Source: Chitinophagaceae bacterium (lineage in GTDB: Bacteria; Bacteroidota; Bacteroidia; Chitinophagales; Chitinophagaceae). Taken from it: a stretch of DNA of 36,570 nucleotides. Location: assembly GCA_947371755.1 (NCBI GenBank), contig CANBQT010000032.1:1-36570 (forward strand). Reading direction: 5' to 3'. Positions 1 through 8,504 of the stretch are shown here, piece after piece. Position 1 is the first letter of the stretch. Every line of letters starts with the position of its first letter. The translations under genes were made by a program, and so were the position numbers. The notes under the pieces were generated by a model that was not told where the DNA came from, did no database searches, and worked only from the letters and a program-made list of their open reading frames with translations.

Positions 1-1005
1 GGTGGAGATGTAGCTCCTCCTGCTATGTGTTATTATAGCAAACTAGAAGGAAGCGGTGGTAAATGCCGTACATGCTTAGTTGAAGTAAGTAAGGGTTCTG
101 AAAAAGATCCACGTCCAATGCCTAAGTTGGTGGCAAGTTGCAGAACAACTGTGATGGATGGTATGGAAGTTAAAAATATTACTAGTCCTAAAGTAGTAGA
201 TGCAAGAGCTAGCATTGTAGAGTTTTTATTATTGAATCATCCTCTGGATTGTCCAATTTGTGATCAGGCTGGCGAATGTCATCTACAAGATCTGAGCTAC
301 GAACATGGAAAAGATGGTACCCGTTATGAGTTCCAACGCCGAACTTTTAAAAAGCACGACTTAGGGAAATATATCCAATTACACATGACGCGTTGCATAC
401 TATGCTATCGTTGTGTATATACTGCTGATCAGATTTCTGAAAAACGTTCACATGGTGTTTTAGATCGTGGTGACCACTCTGAAATTGCCACATTTATAGA
501 AAAGAGTTTAGATAACGATTTTATTGGAAACGTTATTGATGTATGTCCTGTTGGGGCATTAACAGATAAAACATTCCGATTTAAAAATCGGGTATGGTTC
601 TTGAAACCAGTAGATGCTCATCGCGATTGTCCTACTTGTAGCGGTAAAGTTACATTGTGGAATAGAGGTGATGAAGTGTATCGTGTTACTGCTCGTAAAG
701 ATGAGTGGGGTGAAGTGGAAGAATGGATTTGTAACGATTGCAGATTCGAGAAAAAGAAAACTTCAGATTGGGTGATAGAAGGACCAAGATTGATCGACAG
801 ACATTCTGTGATTGCTCAGGGACATTATGCTGGTAAGATTGGTTTAACCAAACCCACAGAAACATTCTCTGCAGTGCATCATGGCAGACAACCTAAACTA
901 TTGATGGATATTCATTCGGTGAGTGAAGTGAATCAGAGCAATGTTGAATTAAGTTCAATAAATGGTCCGGCTCATTCCAACAATTTTAATTCTAACAAAG
1001 ACTAA
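1..1005 (+). CDS. nuoG: NADH-quinone oxidoreductase subunit G, short form (5' end missing)
   Basis: This subunit carries electrons through iron-sulfur clusters in the peripheral arm of complex I. The reading frame is open from base 1, so the start codon lies upstream. Numbering from the first codon of the window, the ligands are C10/C22/C25/C47 ([2Fe-2S]), H80/C84/C87/C93 (His-Cys3 [4Fe-4S]) and C132/C135/C138/C182 ([4Fe-4S], ending in CPVGAL). A fourth Cys set, C210/C213 with C244/C247, lies where the N7 cluster binds in long NuoG, but the usual third Cys of that motif is V217. The protein stops about 90 residues later, so the large molybdopterin-oxidoreductase-like domain of the roughly 900-residue E. 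coli protein is absent. As I recall, short NuoG is normal in Bacteroidota. nuoH starts 13 nt downstream in the same operon. Confidence 0.93.
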   Translation, partial: GGDVAPPAMCYYSKLEGSGGKCRTCLVEVSKGSEKDPRPMPKLVASCRTTVMDGMEVKNITSPKVVDARASIVEFLLLNHPLDCPICDQAGECHLQDLSYEHGKDGTRYEFQRRTFKKHDLGKYIQLHMTRCILCYRCVYTADQISEKRSHGVLDRGDHSEIATFIEKSLDNDFIGNVIDVCPVGALTDKTFRFKNRVWFLKPVDAHRDCPTCSGKVTLWNRGDEVYRVTARKDEWGEVEEWICNDCRFEKKKTSDWVIEGPRLIDRHSVIAQGHYAGKIGLTKPTETFSAVHHGRQPKLLMDIHSVSEVNQSNVELSSINGPAHSNNFNSNKD

Positions 1006-1018
1006 TTGATTACAGATC

Positions 1019-2065
1019 ATGACATTACTTTCTTTAGATATGTTGTTAGTACTCGAAAAACTGGTGTTGATTGTCATCATCGTATTCGCGAGTCTTGGAA
1101 TTGCACTTTACACCACATTTGCAGAACGAAAAGTGGCTGCTATTCTGCAAGATCGTCCGGGTCCTGAAAGAGCTGGTCCCTTTGGTTTATTTCAACCTTT
1201 GGCAGATGGATTAAAATTAATCATGAAAGAAGAGATCATTCCGAATTCTTCTAATAAAGCTTTGTTCATTTTAGGTCCTGGGTTGGCTATGACTGCTGCT
1301 TTGATGACCTGTGCAGTTATTCCTTGGGGAAGCACGGTGCATTTGTTTGGCAGAGAAATTGATTTACAAATTGCAGATATCAATATTGGTATATTATATG
1401 TTTTTGGTGTAGTAAGTTTAGGTGTATATGGAATCATGATAGGAGGCTGGGCATCGAATAATAAGTTTTCTTTGATGGCTGCATTACGAGGTGCTTCTCA
1501 AGCTATCAGTTATGAACTGGCAATGGGGATTGCTTTGATAGCATTGTTGATGACTACCAATACATTGAGTCTTAAAGAAATTGTAGATCAACAAATGGCC
1601 CCGGGGCATTTATGGAATATTGCTTATCAACCATTAGGCTTTTTGTTATTCTTCATTTGTGCTATGGCTGAGTGTAATAGAACACCATTTGATTTGCCAG
1701 AAGCAGAGAATGAATTGAATTTTGGATACCATCAGGAATATTCATCCATGAAGTTGGGATTCTATCTTTTCTCAGAATATATTAATATGATTATGAGTAG
1801 TGCTATTATGGCATCACTTTATTTTGGTGGTTTTGATATTCCATTCTTCGACGAAAAAGTGTTACCTCAGAATATTGCAGCATTGGTGGGCTTGGGTGCC
1901 TTATTAATAAAGATCGTAGTCTTCATTTTCATTTTCATGTGGATTCGTTGGACAATTCCACGTTTCCGCTATGATCAGCTGATGAATTTAGGTTGGAAAA
2001 GTTTGATACCATTGGCCTTGGCAAATATGCTGGCAACTGGTGCCTGGATTTTATATTTTGGTTAG
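1019..2065 (+). CDS. nuoH: NADH-quinone oxidoreductase subunit H
   Basis: NuoH is the membrane subunit of complex I that forms the quinone-binding cavity with NuoB and NuoD and links it to the proton channels. The 348-residue length is usual. The hallmark stretch AERKVAAILQDRPGPERAG follows the first membrane helix (about residues 10-32). The later loop motif PFDLPEAENEL, followed by GYHQEYSSMK, is also present; its acidic residues are conserved in the family. About eight hydrophobic segments are visible. The ATG at 1019 is 13 nt after nuoG and gives a full-length N-terminus. A second Met seven codons in is possible but less likely. Confidence 0.97.
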   Translation: MTLLSLDMLLVLEKLVLIVIIVFASLGIALYTTFAERKVAAILQDRPGPERAGPFGLFQPLADGLKLIMKEEIIPNSSNKALFILGPGLAMTAALMTCAVIPWGSTVHLFGREIDLQIADINIGILYVFGVVSLGVYGIMIGGWASNNKFSLMAALRGASQAISYELAMGIALIALLMTTNTLSLKEIVDQQMAPGHLWNIAYQPLGFLLFFICAMAECNRTPFDLPEAENELNFGYHQEYSSMKLGFYLFSEYINMIMSSAIMASLYFGGFDIPFFDEKVLPQNIAALVGLGALLIKIVVFIFIFMWIRWTIPRFRYDQLMNLGWKSLIPLALANMLATGAWILYFG

Positions 2066-2100
2066 ATTAAAAATATTTAGCAAGCAAAGAGATCAAATAC

Positions 2101-2643
2101 ATGGAGGCATTAACTAATAGAGTAAAAGAAGTAAACCGCAAGCCGATGACTTTCATCGAGCGCTTGTATATACCCAGTATTTTTAAGGGTATGGCCATTA
2201 CTTTTAGCCATATGTTCAAGAAGCAGCCTACTATACGCTATCCCGAAAAGAAACGTGAATTTAGTCCGGTGTTCCGTGGATTACATGTGTTGAATAGAGA
2301 TGAAGAAGGAAGGGAACGCTGCACAGCCTGTGGCTTGTGCGCAGTAGCTTGTCCGGCAGAAGCCATTACTATGGAAGCCGCTGAACGTTTACCTGGTGAA
2401 GAAACATTGTATCGCGAAGAGAAATATGCAGCTAAGTACGAAATCAATATGCTCAGATGTATTTTCTGTGGATTATGTGAGGAAGCTTGTCCGAAAGAAG
2501 CCATATTCTTGAGCGAAACTTTTGCACCAGCAAACTATTCCCGCAAAGGATTTATTTATGGAAAGGAAGAACTGGTGATACCAAACCCATTAACAGATCC
2601 AGAAGGATTTGCAAAAGCAAAAGGACCTTCAAGGAGTAATTAA
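2101..2643 (+). CDS. nuoI: NADH-quinone oxidoreductase subunit I (two [4Fe-4S] ferredoxin-type)
   Basis: NuoI holds clusters N6a and N6b, which pass electrons toward N2 in NuoB. Two classical ferredoxin motifs are complete: C74/C77/C80 with C84, and C120/C123/C126 with C130. Each is followed by P-x-E-A-I. The N-terminal 40 residues include an amphipathic stretch that anchors the family to the membrane arm. The 180-residue length is typical. The gene lies 35 nt after nuoH and 51 nt before nuoJ. The C-terminal tail is rich in Lys and Pro and carries no motif. Confidence 0.97.
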   Translation: MEALTNRVKEVNRKPMTFIERLYIPSIFKGMAITFSHMFKKQPTIRYPEKKREFSPVFRGLHVLNRDEEGRERCTACGLCAVACPAEAITMEAAERLPGEETLYREEKYAAKYEINMLRCIFCGLCEEACPKEAIFLSETFAPANYSRKGFIYGKEELVIPNPLTDPEGFAKAKGPSRSN

Positions 2644-2694
2644 TAATTAACAATTACTGGTTGATCACAAGATCAATTACTAATTATAGCAACA

Positions 2695-3198
2695 ATGAGT
2701 ACGACTGAAATATTATTCTTTTTTTTAAGCGCATTGGCCCTGTTTAGTGCCAGCATGGTATTGATCAGCAAGAATCCCGTGCACAGTGTTCTGTGGCTTG
2801 TGGTAACTTTCTTTGCTATCTCCGGACATTATATTTTGCTAAATGCACAGTTTCTGGCTATCGTTAATATAATTGTTTACGCAGGTGCTATTATGGTTCT
2901 ATTTTTATTTGTGATCATGTTGATGAACCTTAATCAACAAAACGAGCCACAAAAGAATTTATGGATGAAGCTTGCAGGAGTTATTTCTGGCGGGTGTTTC
3001 TTGATGGTTTTTGTTTCATTGGTGCGACAAGCTTTAGAAATCAAAACAAAAGTTGCGATGACAACTGGTGGTGATATAGGACTGATTAAAAACTTAGGTA
3101 GAGTTTTGTTCAGTGATTATGTAGTGCCATTTGAAATTACGAGTGTGTTGTTTTTGAGTGCCATGGTTGGTGCTATAGTAATGGGTAAAAAAGATTAA
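2695..3198 (+). CDS. nuoJ: NADH-quinone oxidoreductase subunit J
   Basis: NuoJ is a small membrane subunit of complex I whose third helix takes part in coupling quinone reduction to proton movement. The 167-residue protein has five hydrophobic segments. The conserved segment around IVNIIVYAGAIMVLFLFVIM, a helix with the pi-bulge seen in the family, is intact. The start ATG at 2695 sits in the 51-nt gap after nuoI and needs no other choice. nuoK follows after 18 nt. Confidence 0.95.
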   Translation: MSTTEILFFFLSALALFSASMVLISKNPVHSVLWLVVTFFAISGHYILLNAQFLAIVNIIVYAGAIMVLFLFVIMLMNLNQQNEPQKNLWMKLAGVISGGCFLMVFVSLVRQALEIKTKVAMTTGGDIGLIKNLGRVLFSDYVVPFEITSVLFLSAMVGAIVMGKKD

Positions 3199-3216
3199 TA
3201 AAGATTAAATTAGGTT

Positions 3217-3552
3217 ATGCCAATACAATATTATATCTATCTCTGTTTAGCTTTATTCAGCATCGGCGTAATTGGTGCTTTAACACGTCGCAATGTGATC
3301 ATTGTATTTATGTGCATCGAGTTGATGTTTAATGCAGTGAACTTGCTATTGGTTGCATTTTCAAAAATGCACTATGGTATTGCAAGTATTTCAGATAAGG
3401 CTTCAACAGTTGGAACCGACGGTCAGTTATTCGTATTCTTCATAATGGTAGTAGCAGCAGCAGAGGTAAGTGTTGGGCTCGCTATAATTGTAATGTTATT
3501 TAGAAATACGCATTCGGTTGATATTAACTTTTTGAACAGATTGAAAAATTAA
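3217..3552 (+). CDS. nuoK: NADH-quinone oxidoreductase subunit K
   Basis: NuoK is a three-helix membrane subunit that contributes buried glutamates to the E-channel of complex I. Both are visible: E35 in [12 protein letters not shown] and E83 in [11 protein letters not shown]. The protein has 111 residues, slightly longer than the roughly 100 of E. coli NuoK. The extra residues are in the loop between helices 2 and 3 (about residues 54-70, Ser/Thr/Gly rich). It lies between nuoJ (18 nt) and nuoL (53 nt). The gap to nuoL holds an unusual stem-loop, listed separately. Confidence 0.96.
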   Translation: MPIQYYIYLCLALFSIGVIGALTRRNVIIVFMCIELMFNAVNLLLVAFSKMHYGIASISDKASTVGTDGQLFVFFIMVVAAAEVSVGLAIIVMLFRNTHSVDINFLNRLKN

Positions 3553-3556
3553 AATA

Positions 3557-3599
3557 CTGAAATCCGTTTCAGCTTTTGATTCGGATTTCAGGCTTTCAG
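3557..3599 (+). promoter_or_regulatory. Intra-operon stem-loop with alternative pairings between nuoK and nuoL
   Basis: CTGAAATCCG (3557-3566) pairs perfectly with CGGATTTCAG (3582-3591), giving a 10-bp stem with a 15-nt loop. The same CTGAAA can instead pair with TTTCAG at 3567-3572 (6-bp stem, TCCG loop) or with TTTCAG at 3594-3599. There is no U-run, so it does not look like a terminator. It ends 6 nt before the nuoL ATG. A role in RNA processing or in tuning nuoL translation is inference. Confidence 0.5.
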
Positions 3600-3605
3600 T
3601 AGATT

Positions 3606-5531
3606 ATGAGTAAACTTGTTTATTTAATTCCGCTATTTCCCCTGCTGGGTTTTCTGATCAATGGATTGGGAAGAAAATCTCTGTCAAAATCTTTGATTGG
3701 CATTATTGGCAGCGGCACTATTTTAGCATCATTTGTTATAAGCCTTTTGGTATTCTTTGATGTAAAAGCAAATGGGGCATCAGTGATCAAGCTCTTTAAT
3801 TTTATTCAAATAAAGGGTTTGATAATACCTTTTGCTTTTCAAGTAGATCAACTTTCTTCTTTATTCCTGTTAATCATTACTGGAATTGGTTTCTTGATAC
3901 ATCTTTATTCAACTGCTTATATGCATGAGGAAGAGCCTCAGCATTTTGGTCGCTATTTCGCTTATTTGAATCTTTTCGTATTCTCCATGTTACTATTAGT
4001 ATTGGGTGCGAACTATGTGATCATGTTCATCGGCTGGGAAGGTGTTGGATTATGTTCATATTTATTGATTGGATTCTGGTTCAAGAACAATAATTATAAC
4101 TATGCGGCTAAGAAAGCATTTGTAATGAACCGGATTGGTGATCTTGGATTTTTATTAGCCGTGTTCTGGTTGATATTTAAATTAGGAACGGCTACTTATA
4201 TAGATGTGTTTGCACAGGTTGGTCAACTATCTTCTTTTGATATAACTGCCATTACAGCATTACTATTTGTAGGTGCGATGGGAAAGAGTGCTCAGATTCC
4301 CTTGTATACCTGGTTACCAGATGCGATGGCTGGTCCAACGCCTGTATCTGCTTTGATACACGCTGCAACTATGGTAACTGCTGGTATCTATATGATTGCG
4401 CGTAGCAATATCTTATATACCATGGCACCAGGAACACAATCCTTAGTGGCAATGGTAGGTTTGGCAACAGCCATTTTTGCTGCAACTATAGCTATCAAAC
4501 AAAACGATATTAAAAAAGTATTGGCTTATTCAACGGTGAGTCAGCTTGGATATATGTTTCTTGGTTTGGGTGTTGGGGCATATACAGGAGCGGTATTTCA
4601 TGTAATGACTCACGCATTCTTCAAAGCTTTATTATTCTTAGGTGCCGGTTCTGTTATTCATGCAATGCACCATGAACAGGATATTCGTAAAATGGGTGGA
4701 TTAAAAAAGTATATGCCGATTACACATATTACCTTCTTATTAGCATGTTTGGCTATTGCAGGTATTCCGCCTTTTTCTGGATTCTTTTCAAAAGATGAGA
4801 TTCTGATGGCGGCATTGGCTAAAAACCCCATCTATTATTATTTGGGATTAGGTGGTGCTTTAATGACGGCATTTTATATGTTCAGGTTATATACACTAAC
4901 CTTCTTAGGAGGATTCAGAGGCACACATGAACAAGAGCATCATTTGCATGAGAGCCCATCCGCAATGACTATTCCTCTAATTGTGTTGGCAATTTTATCA
5001 GTGGTAGGTGGATGGGTAGGAATACCAGAACTGTTTGCAAAGGACGCACATAGCCTGGAACATTTTCTGGCTCCTATTTTTGCAGGTTCAACAGCAATGG
5101 CAGAACAACATCATTTAGAACCTTCACAAGAATGGATCTATTTGTTGGGTTCAACAGCATTGATTATAGTAGTGATAGTTTATGCAATCAATAGTTATAA
5201 GAAGTATCAACCAACAACAGAGGAAAGTACCGGACTAGGAGTTGTATTGGAAAACAAATGGTATGTGGATGAATTGTACGATGCGGTGATTGTAAATCCT
5301 TTGAATGCGGTAGCCGGATTCTTTAAGAATATTGTAGAGAAGTATGTGATTGATGGTGCAGTGAATGGTGTTGGTAAATTGGTGGGCTATGGCTCAAGGC
5401 AATTGCGTTTGCTGCAAAGTGGACAAGTAGGAAACTATTTATTGATTATGGTTTTAGCAATCGTTGTATTTGTATTGGTTTGGTTTAATGATATCACTAT
5501 TGTGTATTATTTGAACCGATTATTTAACTAG
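3606..5531 (+). CDS. nuoL: NADH-quinone oxidoreductase subunit L (proton-pumping antiporter-like)
   Basis: NuoL is the distal antiporter-like proton channel of complex I, with the long lateral helix. The 641-residue length fits the family. E145 in the helix IMFIGWEGVGLCSYL and K227 in GAMGKSAQIPLYTW occupy the places of the conserved channel Glu/Lys pair. The signature LPDAMAGPTPVSALIHAAT follows. A His-rich cytoplasmic loop (HEQEHHLHE, about residue 440) precedes the C-terminal part, which has the typical KWYVDELYDA motif and a last membrane helix at about 613-633. The gene stops inside the palindrome CTAGGCCTAG, 22 nt before nuoM. Confidence 0.97.
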   Translation: MSKLVYLIPLFPLLGFLINGLGRKSLSKSLIGIIGSGTILASFVISLLVFFDVKANGASVIKLFNFIQIKGLIIPFAFQVDQLSSLFLLIITGIGFLIHLYSTAYMHEEEPQHFGRYFAYLNLFVFSMLLLVLGANYVIMFIGWEGVGLCSYLLIGFWFKNNNYNYAAKKAFVMNRIGDLGFLLAVFWLIFKLGTATYIDVFAQVGQLSSFDITAITALLFVGAMGKSAQIPLYTWLPDAMAGPTPVSALIHAATMVTAGIYMIARSNILYTMAPGTQSLVAMVGLATAIFAATIAIKQNDIKKVLAYSTVSQLGYMFLGLGVGAYTGAVFHVMTHAFFKALLFLGAGSVIHAMHHEQDIRKMGGLKKYMPITHITFLLACLAIAGIPPFSGFFSKDEILMAALAKNPIYYYLGLGGALMTAFYMFRLYTLTFLGGFRGTHEQEHHLHESPSAMTIPLIVLAILSVVGGWVGIPELFAKDAHSLEHFLAPIFAGSTAMAEQHHLEPSQEWIYLLGSTALIIVVIVYAINSYKKYQPTTEESTGLGVVLENKWYVDELYDAVIVNPLNAVAGFFKNIVEKYVIDGAVNGVGKLVGYGSRQLRLLQSGQVGNYLLIMVLAIVVFVLVWFNDITIVYYLNRLFN

Positions 5532-5553
5532 GCCTAGGCGTTAAAGAAATTAT

Positions 5554-6981
5554 ATGATTCCTCTTTTACTGATATTGATTCCATTGTTGAGCGGACTAGC
5601 GGTATTTCTGCTTAAAGACTCGCCAGCATCCAAGGCACTCGCCCTTGTATCTTCATTAGCTACATTGGTATTGTCACTGATGGCAGTTTTCACTAAAGGT
5701 GCATTAACTTACGATGCTGCTTGGTTACCAGGATTGGGAAGTAGATTTAGTTTATTACAAGATGGTATGAGTAAGATGCTCAGCCTGTTAACCGCTATTT
5801 CATTTCCTGTAGTATTTGTAGCCACTTATAAAAATGTATACCAACGCTCCTCTGCTTTTTATGGCTTGATGCTATTAACTCAGGCAGGATTGTTAGGTGT
5901 ATTTCTTGCTTCTGATGCATTATTATTTTATTTCTTCTGGGAGCTGGCATTGATACCAGTTTATTTTCTTTGTTCTATTTGGGGTGGTGAAAAAAGAATT
6001 GCAGTTACTTTTAAATTCTTCGTGTATACGTTTATAGGTTCTTTACTGATGTTGGTTGGTTTATTATATGTGTATGCTCAAACTGCTGATCATTCTTTTG
6101 CCATGCAGAGTTTTTATCACGCCAATTTACCAGCACATGCACAGAACGGCGTTTTTGCATTGTTTTTCATTGCTTTCGCTATCAAGATGCCAATTTTTCC
6201 TTTTCATACCTGGCAACCAGATGCCTATGAACAATCACCAACAGCAGTTACAATGATCTTGAGTGGAGTTATGGTGAAGATGGGGATTTTTGCTGTGATA
6301 CGTTGGTTACTTCCCATGGTTCCTCAGGGATTTCATGGCCATAGCATGTTTGTAATATTATTATCTGTAACAGGCATGATCTACGCATCATTAATTGCAA
6401 TCCGTCAAGACGATATCAAACGACTAATAGCCTATTCTTCAATTGCGCATATTGGTTTAATGTGTGCAGCAATTTTTGTTCAAAATCAAATTGGTTTGGA
6501 AGGTGTGATGATTCAAATGTTTAACCACGGTATTAACGTGATTGGATTATGGATCGTTGCTGATGTAATTGAACAACAATTAGGTACACGCAAATTCAGC
6601 GAATTAGGTGGCCTTGCGCAGAAAGCCCCGGTGCTTGCTATATTGTTTGTGATCATGGCATTAGCAAATGTTGCGTTGCCATTAACCAATGCATTTGTAG
6701 GAGAGTTCTTAATGTTCAATGGTTTATTCCAATATAATGGATGGATTGCAGCCGTTGCAGGTATCAGCATTATTCTAGCTGCTGTGTATACATTGAATAC
6801 GATACAGAAAATATTTTATGGTAACACCGTTGAAAAAACTGTGCATGCTGTGGAAGTAAGTGGTAATGTACAATGGGTATTGAGCATATTGGTATTGATC
6901 GTTTTGGTGATGGGCGTATATCCTCAACCAATGATTGAGTTAACAAAAGATACTGTGAGCGCTATATTCGCAAACCGTTAA
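5554..6981 (+). CDS. nuoM: NADH-quinone oxidoreductase subunit M (proton-pumping antiporter-like)
   Basis: NuoM is the middle antiporter-like proton channel. E130 in FYFFWELALIPVYFL and K211 in AFAIKMPIFPFHTW are the family's channel residues. The signature WQPDAYEQSPTAVTMILSG follows directly. The protein has 475 residues with about 14 hydrophobic helices, a normal size. It sits 22 nt after nuoL and 39 nt before nuoN. No sign of truncation or frame disruption was found. Confidence 0.97.
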   Translation: MIPLLLILIPLLSGLAVFLLKDSPASKALALVSSLATLVLSLMAVFTKGALTYDAAWLPGLGSRFSLLQDGMSKMLSLLTAISFPVVFVATYKNVYQRSSAFYGLMLLTQAGLLGVFLASDALLFYFFWELALIPVYFLCSIWGGEKRIAVTFKFFVYTFIGSLLMLVGLLYVYAQTADHSFAMQSFYHANLPAHAQNGVFALFFIAFAIKMPIFPFHTWQPDAYEQSPTAVTMILSGVMVKMGIFAVIRWLLPMVPQGFHGHSMFVILLSVTGMIYASLIAIRQDDIKRLIAYSSIAHIGLMCAAIFVQNQIGLEGVMIQMFNHGINVIGLWIVADVIEQQLGTRKFSELGGLAQKAPVLAILFVIMALANVALPLTNAFVGEFLMFNGLFQYNGWIAAVAGISIILAAVYTLNTIQKIFYGNTVEKTVHAVEVSGNVQWVLSILVLIVLVMGVYPQPMIELTKDTVSAIFANR

Positions 6982-7020
6982 TTGAACACAGACCCCATGG
7001 GGTTTATAAGATAAGTAGAT

Positions 7021-8418
7021 ATGAATGCAATAATTGTTTCGACTTTATTAGGTGTAGTAATGATGTTTAGTGGCATCTTACTAAAGAATAAATCAACCTT
7101 AAAGTATATCGCTGTTGGTGGTTTATTCTTACTGCTGATTGCAAACCTGTTTCAAACCTATGGCGTATATACCGTAGTTGTAAATAGTCACGATCTATTA
7201 CGTTTTCAAAAATTTGGTTTATTCTTTAACAGCATTGCCATATCAGCCACATTAATCTATGTGATTTTAAGCGGAAGGGATATTGAAAATGCCGGCAATT
7301 ATCCTGCAGAATATTTTGCTTTAATATTTTTTGTTTTATGTGGGGTTAGCATTCTATGCGGATTCAACAGTTTATTGATGTTGTTTTTAGGGATTGAAAT
7401 TTTGTCAATTCCTTTATACATTTTAACTGGTTCAGACAAACGAAATTTAAAAAGTAACGAAGCTTCACTGAAATATTTCTTAATGGGGGCTTTTACCGCT
7501 GGCATCATGCTGATGGGTATTGCATTAATTTACGGTGCAACCGGTTCTTTTGGAATCAGTTCTCCGTCTATCGTTACCACCCCAACAGGAAGTACTGCTG
7601 TTCCTAAAGCTTCTTATCTTGAAATAGCTGGTGTGTTGCTTTTATTTGTAGCGATGTGCTTTAAAGTATCTGCTGCTCCATTTCATTTTTGGACTCCTGA
7701 TGTGTACGATGGTGCGCCAAGTGTATTTACTTCTTTTATGGCAACAATTGTAAAAGCAGCTGGATTCTTTGCATTCATTAGATTATTAGAGGGGCAGTCT
7801 CCCATTCTTGGACCTACCTGGAAAATTTTATTATCATTTGTGATCATTGCCACACTTTTGATAGGAAATATCACTGCTGTTTTTCAGCAGAGTGTTAAAC
7901 GTATGCTGGCTTATTCTAGCATCGCTCAGGCGGGCTTTATGTTGTTTGCACTTTATTCGGCCAACGACATTTCCAAAGAAGGTATCTTATTATATGCTGC
8001 TGCTTATAGTTTGGCAACTATTGGGGTTTTTGCTGTCTTGATCAAAATGAAGGATTATACTCTGGATGGTTTTAATGGATTAGCAAAATCAGAACCAGTT
8101 TTAGCGCTCACTACCACCATTTGTTTATTATCTCTATCGGGTATACCATTAACAGCGGGATTTTTTGCTAAATACTATATGCTGGCAAGTGTTGTTAAAA
8201 CCGGTACCGGACTTTGGCTGGTGATTGTAGCAGTACTTTTTGCAGCAGTAAGCGTGTATTATTACTTCAGGGTTATTCAGGCAATGTACTTCAGAGAAGG
8301 GGTTGCAGAAACCTCAGAAATCACTCCTGGATTTAAGGCAGGTTTAGTTTTTGTGGCTGCTTTGATCGTTTTAATTGGAGTGCTACCCTCTGTATTGCTC
8401 AATTATTTCTATTTTTAA
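7021..8418 (+). CDS. nuoN: NADH-quinone oxidoreductase subunit N (proton-pumping antiporter-like)
   Basis: NuoN is the antiporter-like subunit nearest the quinone module. The 465-residue protein is strongly hydrophobic. It carries AAPFHFWTPDVYDGAP, the counterpart of the NuoL/NuoM signature, followed by FTSFMATIVKAAGFFAF with the central Lys. The N-terminal region (residues 1-70) is poorly conserved in this family and shows only hydrophobic helices. It is the last nuo gene. No terminator hairpin is visible in the 86 nt before the next gene. Confidence 0.96.
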   Translation: MNAIIVSTLLGVVMMFSGILLKNKSTLKYIAVGGLFLLLIANLFQTYGVYTVVVNSHDLLRFQKFGLFFNSIAISATLIYVILSGRDIENAGNYPAEYFALIFFVLCGVSILCGFNSLLMLFLGIEILSIPLYILTGSDKRNLKSNEASLKYFLMGAFTAGIMLMGIALIYGATGSFGISSPSIVTTPTGSTAVPKASYLEIAGVLLLFVAMCFKVSAAPFHFWTPDVYDGAPSVFTSFMATIVKAAGFFAFIRLLEGQSPILGPTWKILLSFVIIATLLIGNITAVFQQSVKRMLAYSSIAQAGFMLFALYSANDISKEGILLYAAAYSLATIGVFAVLIKMKDYTLDGFNGLAKSEPVLALTTTICLLSLSGIPLTAGFFAKYYMLASVVKTGTGLWLVIVAVLFAAVSVYYYFRVIQAMYFREGVAETSEITPGFKAGLVFVAALIVLIGVLPSVLLNYFYF

Positions 8419-8468
8419 CCGCTCTTCATATTTATCAGTGGAGTTTCTTTCAATCGCAGAATCTCGAT

Positions 8469-8476
8469 TACCTTTA
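8469..8476 (+). promoter_or_regulatory. Possible -7 promoter box (TACCTTTA) for the ABC permease gene
   Basis: TACCTTTA matches seven of eight positions of the Bacteroidota -7 consensus TAnnTTTG. TTTC elements lie about 17 and 21 nt upstream, near where a -33 box is expected. It would give a leader of roughly 20 nt before the ATG at 8505. The match is imperfect, so read-through from the nuo operon is an equal alternative. Confidence 0.25.
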
Positions 8477-8504
8477 ATCCATTGAAGGAATAATCTAATA
8501 CTGC

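Noticed and set aside
5528..5537. Palindrome CTAGGCCTAG at the nuoL stop codon
   Set aside because: It is too short to form a meaningful hairpin and contains the stop codon itself; no supporting context.
6992..7003. Palindrome ACCCCATGGGGT between nuoM and nuoN
   Set aside because: Only a 4-bp stem is possible with a usable loop, no T-run follows, and it lies within an operon; probably chance.
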